DNA of 64,000 bases from Onchocerca lupi (GCA_028564675.1 JAOVVO010000005.1:124001-188000); one strand, 5' to 3'. Positions 1 through 13,495 are shown, counted from the stretch's first letter. The notes: generated by a model not told the origin, from the letters alone. Made by a program: numbers and translations.

Positions 1-485
1 TTAATTCGAGATCATCAACAAGTAGCTCCGGAGTTTTATTAAGAAGATATCTGCATCAATTCAGCACATAACTGCAGCATTCATATTCATTTTCAAAATC
101 ATGGAATAATTCCTAAGCTAAAAGTGCTCAAGTGATGATTGAATGAGACATGTGTTTTTCATAAATCATCTGCGTTACATCTTGCGACACCATACGAAAT
201 AGAAGTGGTATTAATAAACAAAGACGGGAGAGGTATCCGTCGATAAGTGTCGAGATTGGACCAGTATAATAAAAGATGGGGTGATATCTCTCGACAAGGT
301 ACGGTTTGAGTGCCAGAAAACATACGTTGCAATACTGAAGATCAATGTGCTTTTTTATAATGTTGTTTTTTCGCTTTTTTTGTTTATATTTGAGATTATC
401 ACATACAATACATGCATATATGTAACGCTTGATTGGTCATAACAAAAACACGAACTAAAAGAAGCGACAAGGTAAAAAACGACAT
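1..485. other. Upstream non-coding stretch
   Basis: AT-rich sequence upstream of the TFIIE alpha start codon. I see no convincing exon in it. It presumably holds the promoter or trans-splice acceptor of the next gene, or the end of a gene lying outside the window. Confidence 0.4.
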
Positions 486-3356
486 ATGTCATTGGATAGT
501 GAACAAGATGATCAGAAGAAAAGTGAGGAGCAAAAAAGAATGATCTTGGAAGAGCTTCCAGAAAATTTGATCAGGTTTGATTATTTTCATCACTTTTTAA
601 TCATCTTTTTTTTATTTTATTGAAAGAATGATATTTTTATATAAGGTCAGTTATGGTAAATTTGAGGAGAAGTCCTATGTTAATTCCACTGAAACTTGAA
701 ATTCCTTTTCTCTTATTATTAAGCTATTAATAAAACATAGGATTTAAGTTCTCGACCGTCACTTAGTCAGCAATCACCGGACCATTAGATATCCAACCCT
801 TATTATATTTTCGTTGCTCATTTCATTCTCTTCATCCAAAATTTCCGGTTTACGAAACATCGAATTCACTTTTAACATGTTTTACATGTTTTAATTCTTT
901 TAAATAGTAAAACAATAGAGTGGTAAATTCGAATGTTCGTACGTTAAATTTTCTAGTTTGTAATTTTTTTGACTTCGATTGTCAGGTAGAATCTCTCTCC
1001 GTTATATAATGCTTACTAAGCGAGAGTTTGCTTGCTTTCATTCTCATTCTCTGCAATATATTCAATTGAAGTGTTATTACCATTCCATGTCTTTGTTTTC
1101 ATTAATGAAAATTTGGAGTAGAATTAACGTTTTGAAATTTAAGATTTTTAAGCAATTAGTTCTTATTAAAGGTTTGCATCGCTAATGGTGAAGACATTTT
1201 ATGGCAAAGAGCATTACATTGTTTTGGATTATGTGCAAAAAAATAAATGTATCAAGGAAGACGATCTCAGACAATTGATCAAGTTTGACCAGCGCTTTTT
1301 GAGAACAGTATTTTTCCATTTTCGTTTAGATATCTATAATTTCTATGCATAAAGCTGAATATTGAAAACATTTATGGGGCATAACAGTTAATTTTACCTG
1401 ATGATATCTTAAATTTTATCATTGCTCTTTTGCTTGAAATATGTACAAATTCATACTTAATTTCAGATTTTAATGCAACTAAAAGTTGATAAAATTCTAA
1501 AGGAACGTTTAGTATCAGAAGAAACGGATGGTCGGACGCGCAAAGTCAATTATTATTTCATTAATTACAAGGCATTATTGAATGTGGCAAAATATAAAAT
1601 TGATCATATGAGGTTCGCCGATTATTCTTTTGAGTGACTAAACTACTAGGGGGTATATCGATTATGATGCGCTACGCTGATATTTGTTTGGTCATTCAGT
1701 GCAGTAGATCGTTATAATCGTTCAGAAAGGACTTCGTAGTGCTTTTAATGAAATATTTCATTCTCTGAATGAGTGATCTTTTGTTTGTTTAAATGACACA
1801 GCTTCAGATGTTCATTTGCTTGCAATTTTCTGCAATTTAGTTCGTTGAAAATCCACGAAATCACATACAGCTCTGCTTTGTAGTCTCTGCATTATTCATA
1901 ATTTCTTACTCTTCATTCTTCTTTCTGCTGTTCCTGATCCTTGCTATTATTAATGTTTTTATAGACAACGTTTAGAAGTGAAAGATAAGGATGAAGTGCA
2001 TAAAGCTTCATATCGTTGTACCGGTTGTCAGTATCAATACGACGCCATGGAAATGGATAAAATTTTTGATCCTCTAACGCAAGAACTTTGTTGTTGGCGG
2101 TGTCAGCAAATTGTCGAGCCGGATGAAACTGCTGGTCCTACTGATGAGACAAGGCAAACTTTTTTTTCAAGAAAAATCTAATTTTTGTTTTTAATTTAGT
2201 TTTTATTGTGATTCATTTCATTGGAATCAGAAAAATGCTTATATTTTTTCATTTCTTTTAGCCTTTGAAGTTCTACATTTTTTTTTTCTGATTTAGATCA
2301 TCTTTAGCGCGTTTCAATGAGCAAATGACTCCATTTTTTTCAATGTTGCAAAGTTTATATGGAATACGTCTTGCCAGACATTTAGTCGAACCATCAATTA
2401 AAGCTGTAGATAATATCTTTATGGAATGTAAGTCATTTTTTGCTTTGTTCATCTAGGAAATATTTAGAAAAATCAGAGAAATCAAATCGGTCTCTCATCT
2501 TCTCATTTATTCTTCGATTTCTCAAATTTTCAGCGGACGGAAATCGAGTAGTAGCAGTTGGTGAACGACAATTCAATGAACAAACAGCTACTTCACGATC
2601 TACAATGTATCAGAACAATATCATGGTGAGCATAGAAGAGGAAGGCGTGACTCCAAATGTTGAACCCAAAAAGCTTGTACCTTGGCTTCATAATAATCAG
2701 GTATGCTTTTCTGAATTTTTCATTTGTAAAGAATGATGTGGAATATTACACTCTATAATCATGAATAGCAAACGTTTTTTTTCTTTTTTCCAGAAAGATG
2801 AACAGGTAATGGATTCTTCCGTAATCTCTTCCGACAAAGCTGCCGATTTGAATGGAATCACGGATCCGGAAAGAAGCAAAACTGATATCGACAGCTTATT
2901 AGTCACTGAATTCGAAGAGGTTTTTAATGTTTCATTGCCATACTTTGATTGGAAATGCTAAAAGACAAAGAGTAAAGGGAAACGAGAGAAACAGACACAT
3001 AAATAGTAGCTTAATTGATTACGAGCGAGATGAAAATGGCGTGAATGTCCCAACAATGGAAGGAATCAACTATTCCTTCTTTATTTTGCCTGATATTTAT
3101 TTGATTTCTAATTTGCTAGTGCTCATCTGATCGCTCTTCCGCATTTTAGGCAAAGCCGGAAACATCTCCTACAGAAGACACTACTCGTGAAACTTCATAT
3201 CAGGCAGTTGATATAGAAAGTGACGATGATGACATTATCTTGATCGCCGGAAAGAAATATTATCTAGACGAAATTACACCTGAATTAGTATCTCAGATGA
3301 ATGCTTCGGAAAAAGAAATTTATATACAAAGAACACAAGAAAATTTCGATTACTGA
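486..3356 (+). CDS. GTF2E1: General transcription factor IIE subunit alpha
   Basis: Eight exons: 486-574, 1172-1307, 1467-1612, 1965-2153, 2297-2427, 2534-2700, 2794-2919 and 3150-3356. They join in phase to about 396 residues. The family role is nuclear: TFIIE alpha joins the RNA polymerase II pre-initiation complex and recruits and regulates TFIIH. Seen: a winged-helix region near residues 30-125 containing VKTFYGKEHY and YYFINYKALLNVAKYKIDHM, both typical of TFIIE alpha. A zinc ribbon follows near residues 141-170, with the C-x2-C and C-x2-C pairs CTGC and CWRC. The C-terminal part is hydrophilic with an acidic run ESDDDD. The start at 486 gives MSLDSEQDD; exon 1 joins exon 2 across a split Arg codon. 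Intron 4 has a GC donor (AAG|GC at 2154), the only choice that keeps the frame. An AATAAA-like signal lies just after the stop. Confidence 0.93.
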
Positions 3357-5810
3357 CTTCGTAATTTTGTGGCTTCTATTCCTAAGTTAATAAAAAAAAA
3401 AAAAGGTGTTTTCAAAACTACGGAAAATGAATAAGACTTTGTTGAAGCTTAGAATTTTAGTCACTGCATATTATTTAATATAATGACATATTATACAGTT
3501 TGATGCATTACTGAGTATTTATTTCCATTCTGAATTTTGTAGGTACTATTTTATACTATCTTAACGTCTAAAAAACTTAGGTTTTTCTCAGGGAATTTAT
3601 TGCTCTTACATTCTTCAATCCATTTCAGAGTATTCCTCATCGATGTGAAATCTCACTTCGTTAATATGTCCAGTTACCTGATTCAAAATTAAATTATGTC
3701 TAAAGTCGCATCGGTTGAATTAAATATTGTTTGCTGTACTGTTTACGAATTCTTGTTATTTTTATTCAGCTGTACAGTTTCATTTTCTTTTTTTTGATTA
3801 TTTCGTAATTACATTTCATTCTGTAATTTCCAGGATAATAGGTTTTTATTTTATCAACACCTGCAAATAATATTATATAACCTATGTTGAAAAAGGATCT
3901 AGAAGAAGCCGGAAAATCTTTGTATGAAACTGAAAGCTCCACGCCTGACATTGTATGATATGCAACATAATAAATATTATTGCTAGTAATGGAGATTTCC
4001 AGGATTCCAAGATTTCTACATCATTAAAGAAAAAAAATCTGGAGCACTTCAAGCTCCAGTTCTAAGAACCTATTATGAGAACATTAAAATGAAACAGAAC
4101 AATACGGTCAGTTTGTCTATCAGACTATATTGTTGGGACAGACATCTGTAAGCGATGGATAATCTCATGGACGGATAGTTTCAGATACATGTATATAATT
4201 TCCTAAGGACATCACAGGAACATGAATAGTAACATACACATATATCAACTGGTAATGTTCGGAATTTCGGAAATTGGCATCTCTCATCGTTTTAGATTTT
4301 GCAAAAATCTGATCTGAAACCAAACTATCTTACAAGTGGATGAACGTGAAGACTGTGCGGATTGGCTTAGGATGTAAATCTTAATTTTGCTTTCATAATT
4401 AGCGAACTGAAGAAATCCTGAACATTTGCATAATCATTTAGGTAAAATCTCGTGATTCCCTGATTTTCATAGCGTGATGTATCTTCATTGGTACAGATGG
4501 GTATACGTGGGTTATTGCTGAGGTTGGGGGCGTTAATGAATAAATGATTAGCATGAGGAACTGCAGGTTGCTGAAGGATTTAGGAGTGTGGAAGGACAGA
4601 TTATTGAAGAGGAAAAATGAATCGGAGAATAGTTTCGGAAGCTAATAAAATTGTGTATGAAAGTCAGCTGAATTTTTGGGAACCATTTGAATTCATCATT
4701 TCAGGATGAATTATTTCAGTTTTTCCATTTGGGATTTCGAAATAAATGACAGAAGCCTCCCCATCTCCCAGGTCTCACCTCAGATCACCAATTATTTCAT
4801 TTGACTAGATAAAACACGAAGGAGAGCGTAGCTGAGGAAGGAAAAGGACGTATAACGAAAAGATGGCGCTCTCGCTGTGTTACAGACCAGCGGGGCTTAG
4901 GGAGATTTAATGTGTTTTCCGTCGTTATATGAGAGTGAGATTATGTCCTTACGTAAGATGGTTATTCTTATTGTAGTTGTATTGGAGTTGTTTATATGTT
5001 CCGATTAGTGAGAGGCAATTCTATTGTAGTTCATTGAATTAGGAGATGAAAGATCGGAGAAGGGACGTTTCTCTTTGACTTTGTTTTCCACTGTAGCTTA
5101 ATGAGTTAGAGAATCAAACTTTTCATCTGACAAACTCCTTTCAAAAGGTCTTTGTAGGAATGGTAGTCTTACAAGCTTGGTAGGAAGGATTTTTCAAAAT
5201 TGGTTATTATAAATAGAAAAAATCTTATTCAAATTTAAGTGTATGTTATCTATCGACTCACCCAATCCAATTTTTTTTTTAAGCCGAAATCTAAATATGC
5301 AAAAGTGCATCAAAATGAAAACCGATAAACATATATAGATATTTTTCTGAAGAAGTTCACGAATACAGTGTAGTAATTTTTTGATTAGCTTCAAAAAAGA
5401 AAATATTCACAGTGTGCCTCTGAAACGATTGAGAGACAAGGATATAAGTAACCTAACTTATTTTCGTTCTTTATTTTAGTGTGTTAGGCATACTAAAGCA
5501 TATTATTATGGATTAGACTGATACTTTGACGATTACTGATTATAAATTGCTCATATGATAATTATCTGAGTTGTGATTTGAAAATCCATTTTATTTACAA
5601 TGGCAGTTCCCGATTTTATTGCTGTTATTGATGAGAAGCTGATAGATCTGTAACTGATGAATCATATTTTTTTTTACTATGGTGTAAATTATGTTTGACT
5701 TTTTTTGGAAATATTATCTATTAGTTCGTTGTTCAAGTTACATTGAAGTTCATATAGACTATTTTCCGGCATATATTCAGCAGCACTAGTGTGCAGAAAG
5801 GCGAAGAAGC
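3357..5810. other. Intergenic stretch between GTF2E1 and BTF3
   Basis: About 2.4 kb of AT-rich sequence. It contains one candidate small spliced gene (listed separately at 3884-4065). Otherwise I see no exon that I can support. Confidence 0.4.
3884..4065 (+). CDS. Candidate small spliced gene, unknown product
   Basis: Two segments, 3884-3952 and 4003-4065, are separated by a 50-nt stretch with GT and TTTCCAG ends and join in phase to 43 residues starting MLKKDLEEAGKSLYE. The product would be hydrophilic and lysine/glutamate-rich, with no recognised domain. A second frame across 4003-4108 is also open and ends near a GTCAGT donor-like site, so this could instead be a decayed or partial gene. 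The short length makes chance a real possibility. Confidence 0.25.
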
Positions 5811-7009
5811 ATGAATGTAGAAAAAATCAAAAAGTTGCAGCAGAATGCAGCTCAGGTACGGACAGGTGGTAAGGTGAGATTGATTTTGATTTAATTTGGG
5901 TCATTTAATCAGTTGGTCGTTAATTTTTAATTGGATGACATTATTGATTATTTGATTATTATTTGATGACATTATTGGTCATTATTCCTTAATTTTTATT
6001 GAATCATTTTTGGAGTAATCAACTCTTTGTTTCAGGGCACTGCACGCAGGAAGAAGAAGGTTGTTCATAAAACCGCAGCCACGGATGATAAAAAATTGCA
6101 GAGCAATCTTAAGAAGCTTTCAGTCACAAATATTCCTGGAATTGAAGAGGTTCTAAATAATATATACATTGATCTGGTGTTTTTCACTTTCCAGTAATCA
6201 TTCAAATGTTCATAAGTTTATTCTATAAAGTGTTTAGGTCAATATGATAAAAGATGATGGAACTGTAATACATTTCAATAATCCAAAAGTACAAGCATCT
6301 GTTCCGGCGAACACATTCTCAGTGACAGGAAGTGCTGAAAATAAACGTAAGTCCTTTCACATGGTATTTTTATTTTTGCATTTGTAAGAATAAGTTCAAA
6401 ACAGTTCAAAACATTACTTTCGTACCACTTCAGAAATTACTGAAATGTTGCCTGGTATTCTCAATCAATTGGGAGCAGAATCATTAACACATTTGAAAAA
6501 GTTAGCAAACAATGTTACTAATCAATTCAAATCTAACGATGACGATGATGTTCCAGGTTGGCTTTTTTTGAAAAGTTAATTCCATAAAGCTAAAAAATAA
6601 TATGGCATAATATTTGAAAAATAATGAGTTATCAAATAATGCTAATGGTGACTTTTTGTCTGTATCATTTTTTTTTTTTTTTTAATCGATAGTTTAGGAA
6701 AGCATCTTCAGATAGAAACGAAGGTTATAGGATGGTTGTAGTTTAATCTTTTAAGAATTCAAACACTGAAAACAAATTTCCCCTGGATTCAGACTGTTTA
6801 GAAATTTGCAGTAGGCAGTAACTTCCTTAGTCAATTGAAAAAAGAAAAATTCGTAAAGCTTATATGTACGCTCAGATCTTGTTGGTGATTTCGATGAAGC
6901 ATCGAAGAATGAATCTAAAGTTGGTGACTGCAAGCATGAACATGAACATGAACACGGACAAAATTTTCATCAGGAAAGTGGAGAATTGGAAGCTAAATTG
7001 GCTGCTTAA
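5811..7009 (+). CDS. icd-1: Nascent polypeptide-associated complex subunit beta (BTF3/ICD-1)
   Basis: Five exons: 5811-5873, 6036-6149, 6238-6346, 6434-6556 and 6876-7009, giving 180 residues. NAC beta pairs with NAC alpha at the ribosome exit tunnel and shields nascent chains from wrong targeting; the C. elegans orthologue is icd-1. Seen: the N-terminal MNVEKIKKLQQ, the basic ribosome-contact motif RRKKK followed by VVHK (near residues 25-33), and a NAC domain near residues 40-105 including KLSVTNIPGIEEVNM, DGTVIHFNNPKVQAS and TEMLPGILNQLG. All introns are GT-AG and phase-consistent. The C-terminal tail is unusual: acidic, then a run of alternating His and Glu (KHEHEHEHGQNFHQ). A polyadenylation signal (AATAAA) lies about 300 nt after the stop. 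Confidence 0.95.
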
Positions 7010-8758
7010 AAATGCTGTTGAAATTTTGTGACACCTGTTTAGCGTATTTTTCTGGTAGAAGGTGTTTTTTAGATCATTGTTTCTCGAAATTTTCTTGTTC
7101 TCACATAAGTTTTTCGGAATTACGATTCATGAGTCTTCTTACTTTCTTAATGGGACAGAACATGTTCCCGGTGATGCAAAATTTATTGATAAAAAAGTTT
7201 ATTTGCTCTACTTCATGGGTATAGAGTATTTGCATTTTTTCGTTAAATGCTTTTCTCTTTCTGAATTTAATATATGTTTGTTATTTTATATGTACTAATT
7301 AATTACATCTCCTCGAATAAAAGAAAAAGAAAATTTTTATGTCTTCCAAGTGATCATTTGGCTTAGACATTATTCAAAAAAATGAAATAAATATTAATCG
7401 TTTATTGTTGACTTACTGCTCCTAAGTATAAACAACCATATTTGACTTTCCCAATTTTAGTTTGATTTGTTCAGTTATTTTTTCTTTGATGAAATTCAAT
7501 TTTTCTTCGAAATAAATGTTTGAATAATCTTATTTTCACCTTATAGTCCTGTCGGCAATATGGTAATCTCAATAAGCATCTTCCGATAATTATATTTATT
7601 GATGGTTATAGTAAAAAGTAAAAAAGCTGTTTTTACTATGTTAACAAGAACAACTTGGTTTGTTTGAAAGAAATAATAAGTGAGTTAGAAAAGCTTGGAT
7701 TAATCAGTTCGAGAAGTACGTTTAGAAATAAATTTGGAGATATCCCTCTAATTTATGCAGTTAAGCAAGGTGAGATAGATATAGGGCGCTTTCTGTCATT
7801 ACAAAGTTCTTGACTTGTTATAGCGCCCTTACTTCTGTTTTACGTGATCAGAGTGTTCGTATTGATAAGTTCTGTATATCACTAATAAAAGTTGAAAGCT
7901 TTGCATAAGTATGGCATTACAGTCTCAGTGGTATTGCGTCACATTATTTTCTGGATTAGCGCTGACGCCAAGAAAAAAATAGCTGAGATTTCAAGATCAT
8001 TCATTTTGAAAATTGATGGAAAAAAATCCTTGATTTTATAAGTGATTGGAATGAGATGAGAGTGAGATGTATCCATTGACGTAAAGTTATAATTGTTCAC
8101 TTCACTGTCATTAACATCTGAGAAATATCGGCAATTTTATGCAATAAAATAAGATGGAATTGCTTAAACTATGTATGACGGATCGAGTTGATCATTATAT
8201 CTTATGAGCAGTTTATTTTTCGAATGTATCTTAAAATATTTACAATTTAAAAGTGACCTGGAGCGATGCACCGAAGTTCTTCAAAGCTCTTTTTTCTTAA
8301 ATCTTTCAAAAGTCTTCCAGTTGTTTGCATAATTCATCAGCATTTTTCATCTTCGGCTTAATTCATCATGGTATAGTATATATACAGTATCCAAAGGCAT
8401 TTTATGTTGACAAAATGGCTATATATCAGGATCAAATCAAATTAATACATGATTATGTTTGTTTCTTGTTCCTTCCTGATCACTTAGATTTGGTTTTCTG
8501 AGACTAAACCTCGCTCGTAATAATCAGTGAAAATTGCGAATTCCATCAAAGTGATTTTCAGGAATTAAAATAATTGGTTTTGATTAAAAATTGAATAAGT
8601 ATTAGCAATAATAGAATTATTAATCTTATCTTCGATTGTTGATATGTGAAAGATGGCTGAGTAAAAACATAAAAGTTATAAGATTTAGAATCATATATTC
8701 TATCTAATATAAAATTCGAAATGACCAATTGAAATATTGGAAATTGTGTTTTCGCGTC
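7010..8758. other. Intergenic stretch between BTF3 and TRAPPC13
   Basis: AT-rich sequence holding the BTF3 3' UTR. One open segment with ankyrin-like character (listed at 7622-7769) is the only coding hint. Confidence 0.4.
7622..7769 (+). pseudogene. Ankyrin-repeat-like exon fragment
   Basis: This open segment translates to about 49 codons and contains NKFGDIPLIYAVKQGEI. That resembles the ankyrin consensus (G-x-TPL-x-x-A-x-x-x-G) with the TPL turn degenerate. It ends at a plausible donor (CAAG|GTGAGA). No start codon, partner exon or second repeat was found nearby, so it is either an isolated relic or a chance resemblance. Confidence 0.22.
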
Positions 8759-11700
8759 ATGGCTGAGACAATGAAAGAACAGATTCTAATACTCAAAGGT
8801 AAGTTTTTTTTTCCATTTTTTTTTCTTTTTAAATTTCCAAAGTAAATTGAATTCAGAGTCTCAATTTTTCGAGAATTTTGAAATCTTTGTATTCTGAACA
8901 ACTGTTTCTTTGTAGTGATGCGCCTTGCTCGCCCCAAATTTTATGAAAATATTTGTATACCAGTTGATCCAGCTGATCCAACCAGCCAACTCATTGGCTC
9001 TGCCCTTTGTCGTTTAACTGGACAAGAAGCTCCTGATATACCTATCGGGAAATATCTTATGGCACCACAAAAGTTCGAGTATGTTTGTAGAAAATTCATA
9101 ATCGATTTAACAGTGTTTGCAGCACTTTTGCATAATCATTACTGGTTTGATAATGTTTAGAAAAGAGTCTAATGATTATGCAATTTTGACTTAACACTAT
9201 TCAATTTGAGATTTTATCTTTTAGAAGATTTGAGCACCATATCATCTTTTTGAAGAAATTTTCAGCTGATAATTGCAGGAATATTTATTTGGGAGAGACC
9301 TTCACTTTTTATGTTTGCGTACAAAATATAAGCGATAAGGTTGCGACGGATATATGTGTCAAGGTGAATGTATATGTCTCAAATTTCTAAAAAGAGAAGT
9401 TTGTTGCTTTCTTAATCCTTATGGTTATCATATCAACTTTCTTTGAAATCATTTTATTTGTTTCAAAAAAACTTTTTTATTTCTTTCAGACTGATTTGCA
9501 AACCACGAGTCAACGCAATGTTCTACCATCGCAGTTACAAGAAGCGAATGCCGTGCTTGAACCAGGGAAATGTTTTGGGGAAGTCATTACACATGAAATC
9601 AAAGAAGTTGGGCAGCACATGTATGTCTTGTTTAATGTAAATTTGAGTACTGAAAAAGTAGAAATTTTTATGTGTGAAGATAAATAGTACAGAATATATA
9701 TGGAATAAATTTAGCAATATATTCTTTTTATGACTGTCCGAATTTATTAGAAAAATAAACCGAGTGATTTGCTTGAGATCAGCGAAATTTCGAGTTAGAT
9801 TTGCTCACTTCGGACATCTTTGACTAGTTCCACTGCAAAATATTACATCTCTCGGAAAACTCTTCTGAATGGTGTCTTATGAACTCTTACAAGAGAGACT
9901 GAAGTTAATTGGTCACTTTTGCAAGCTTTCAATGCATTGTATTGATATCATTAAGATCACGATTTTATTATTCCATAATCCTTATTCAATCATTTTTCTT
10001 TCACTTTTTAAAGTACAGTTCATTTTTTATGTTTTTTTATTCAGTCAAACAGCAGTTCTCAAAATTTGAATATTTGAAACATTCTAATTTTTTTGGTGCG
10101 TTTTTCCCTTATATTTTGATTAGTAAGAAACAAAATTAGAATTGCAGATATCATTTGATATTCCAAGGCTGAGAGATAAAATATCACTACAGATTTATTC
10201 AAATGCAGTATTATACTTTTTTCAGTAATTTTTCCTCCATTCGTTTAAACTTTCTCATTGATTGAAAGTCGCATTCTATTATTGTCTGTACTCAACTATT
10301 TTAATTAAGTCTTGTAATCACATTTAAGTTGCAAATCGATGACAGTTATTTTCCTGTTCTCGATTTACATATAGACTAACATTATTTTAATATTTATCAT
10401 ATTTGAATTATCTAATTTTCTGGATTTTACGACTTTTCAGTATCGTTTGCCGATCATAGTTATAAATTTAGAAAGTAAAATTTAGCTTTTTAATATACAC
10501 TTATTGGATGTGTTATAATTTTTGCTTTTATTTGTTTTTTGAAAGGAGGATTTGTTCACTTCATTAGTTTTACAGATTAGTATGTGCCGTGAGCTACAAA
10601 ACTTCCAAGAATGAGATGTATTTTCGGAAATTTTTCAAATTTCCGGTTACAAAACCAATCGACGTTCGAACAAAGTTTTATAATGCGGAGGTAAATGTTG
10701 CTGAATATACCCTTTTTCATTAAGTTTGTGTTTGTTAGAAACAGTTTGCTGTGTTATGATATATGCGATTTTGGAAACAACACTTTCCCTAAAATGTTTT
10801 AATTGTTATATTCCGAAAAATCAAAATTTTCGAAATAGTTATGTTATTCGCGTGCTGAATTATAGCATGTGCAAAATAAATGAAAAACATGTGAAGAGCT
10901 CATTTTATTCGTTCTTTGTTATTTAAAATACGATTTTCAAATTCCAAAGGTAATTCTTTTTTCATAAATCTCACATGTTGGATTTCCTAATACACTGCTT
11001 ATGCTAGAAATTAATAACGAAAGAAATGTTTTATATGTTTCTAATTTGAAAATTGCCTTTCTTTATCATTTACGTCCATGTGTTTAATGTAATTGATTTG
11101 CTTTGCATGAATATACGGCAGAATCGTGCATATAATCAGTGATATTTATCTTAATCACAGGATAATCTGGTAAGCTTGTTTGCGTAAACAGATGTTTCAA
11201 AATTTTTTCGATTCCAAGAAATGAAAAATCGATTTTTAAAAAATAATTTTTTTGCATATATAGATAATAAGTTTGAAAGCTTTTAAGCTTTTTTTTGAGC
11301 TCAAAGCAAAGAAATAAGGTGCTTGATAGGAAAGCCATCTACAAAAAGTAAAATCTGTGCTCAACAAGAAATAAATCATAAAATATATTTTTATACTCAT
11401 TTTCTCGATAATTAATGAAGTTTTTAGAACAACGATGTTTATTTGGAAGCACAAATTCAAAATACTTCTGAACTACCAATGGTTTTGGAGAAAGTAATTC
11501 TGGAACCATCTGATTTCTACATAAGCTACGAAATCTCACCTCCTGAAACAGAGTATTCTTTTTTTTCTCCCAGTTCATTTCTTTTATGTCTTCCATCTTC
11601 CATTATTTTCTTTCAAGAGCAGCAATATGGTTTGCAGAGGAAAATATTTTTGCGGCATCTACTTAAAAAATCATATTAATATTGAGGATATTAATGTTTC

Positions 11701-13495
11701 TATCAAAATTTGCGTAACGCAAGACTTGTATTATTTTAAAATATCTGTCAAAATTTGTATTATTTTTAAAACAAGAATTGTATTACTTTCAAAAAATAAG
11801 TGTTTAAGAAATAGAAAAATAAGTGCAAAATGAAGATATAAGCTTTTCGGGCCATTTTTATTGTAAATTACATATATTTTATATATATGTAATTCTTATC
11901 AAAATTTCACTATGTGGGGATCAAAATATGGTGCAGAATCATGCAGAATCATTCTCACCACTATGTCAGTAGAAGTTGATTATATTAATATTCCTATATA
12001 ACTATTTATTAATTAGTGAAGGTGATATCTCTAGAAATGAAAGCACGGAGCAATCTTATCTCAACCCAAGTGATATTCGGCAATACCTTTTTTGTCTGAA
12101 ACCAAAAACAACAGATTATTCCCTCAATCATTTTAGGTATGTCATAGAACTTCTCTTTTTTATCAAATAATTATTCTATTGATGGAAGAGAAAGCATTAG
12201 ACTGAGGAAATTTTAATAAATTAGTCATTTCCAGTAGATTTCGTGACATTTAATAAGTAAAAAAATAATTGTAAAATGGAGATATAGGCTTTTTGGGATC
12301 TACCTATTAAAAATTACATTTGAGTTTTGTTTATTAAAAACTTCACTGTTTTGACACTGTTACTTCATATTGACTAATTCTACTTAAGCAGTAGTGACAG
12401 TATCACACTTTTTTTTATTTTTTTGTTCATTAGGAAAGGAATTTCGATTGGAAAATTGGATATGATTTGGAGAACCTCTATGGGAGAGAGAGGTCGCTTA
12501 CAAACGAGTGCTCTGCAGCGAATGGTTTGTTGCAGTTATTCCGATATTTCTTATATTCATCCGTTATTTCTGAATTTGAGGGTTATAAATACATACATAG
12601 CTTACAGGAAATTTTCAGGCTCCAGGTTATGGTGATTTGCGACTGACAATTGAAAAAATACCAGCAACGGTAAAGGTCTTGCAACCATTTAGTATGGTGT
12701 GTCGACTTCATAATTGCAGGTTAGTACTTTAAAATCCTAGTAATGTTGGTCTTGTTATGTATTAGGATCTGAAATGATGAAATAAATTTTCAGCGATCGG
12801 TCACTGGATTTAGTGTTAACTTTGGACGATAAACTGCAACCAAATGTCGTGTTTTGTTCAACCAGTGGTGTTCAGCTAGGGCAGTTGCCACCAAACACTA
12901 CGACTGACTTTTCCCTAGAGTTATTACCGCTAACTCCTGGATTACAAGTATTTTTTCATCAGTTTGTCAAGTTAATTAGGTTTAAAATTGTAAATAAACA
13001 CATAACAAAGCATTAAGGATGGAATTTGGGAATTCGATAAATGCAGGAAATGCATATAAAGTGTTGATTTATTGTACAACAGAAAATTTATTTTATAGGA
13101 TGCTTGCTATTTTCGAGCTTAAATCAAAGATTCATTTTTATGTCTTAACGAAATTTCCATGATAAGAATATAGATCTAGCAATTATTAATTCTATACAAA
13201 ATTATTCCCGGGAGAGGCAATGTTAGGACCTTAGAATTTTAAATCTCTATACTCTCCTTGAATTCTTTTAGAGTCATCGCATTTTGGAACCCTCCCTTTA
13301 GGTGATTATTATTTTCATCAAATTTTTTAAGCAGTAACATTATTCATATCCTTTATAATATTTTGATACTACAAAATTTAATGTTCTCTAATGACAAATT
13401 TCGATTTTTAGTCAATTTCTGGTATTCGAGTCACGGATACATTCCTGAGAAGAACATATGAATACGATGATATTGCCCAAGTGTTTGTAGCATAA
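8759..13495 (+). CDS. TRAPPC13: Trafficking protein particle complex subunit 13
   Basis: Eleven exons: 8759-8798, 8916-9078, 9279-9363, 9490-9620, 10576-10690, 11428-11552, 12017-12136, 12434-12524, 12619-12719, 12794-12947 and 13412-13495, giving 402 residues. TRAPPC13 is a subunit of the metazoan TRAPP complexes that act as Rab exchange factors and tethers in ER-Golgi traffic and autophagy. Seen: strong colinearity with the vertebrate protein, including VMRLARPKF near the start, the NIYLGETF block, a TDLQTTSQR block, YFRKFFKFPVTKPIDVRTKF, LEAQIQNTSE, IRQYLFCLKPK, IGKLDMIWRTSMGERGRLQT and the terminal RRTYEYDDIAQVFV. The length (about 400) matches the family. The longest introns (about 950 and 740 nt) flank exon 5. 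No oddity was seen; this looks like an intact single-copy gene. Confidence 0.95.
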
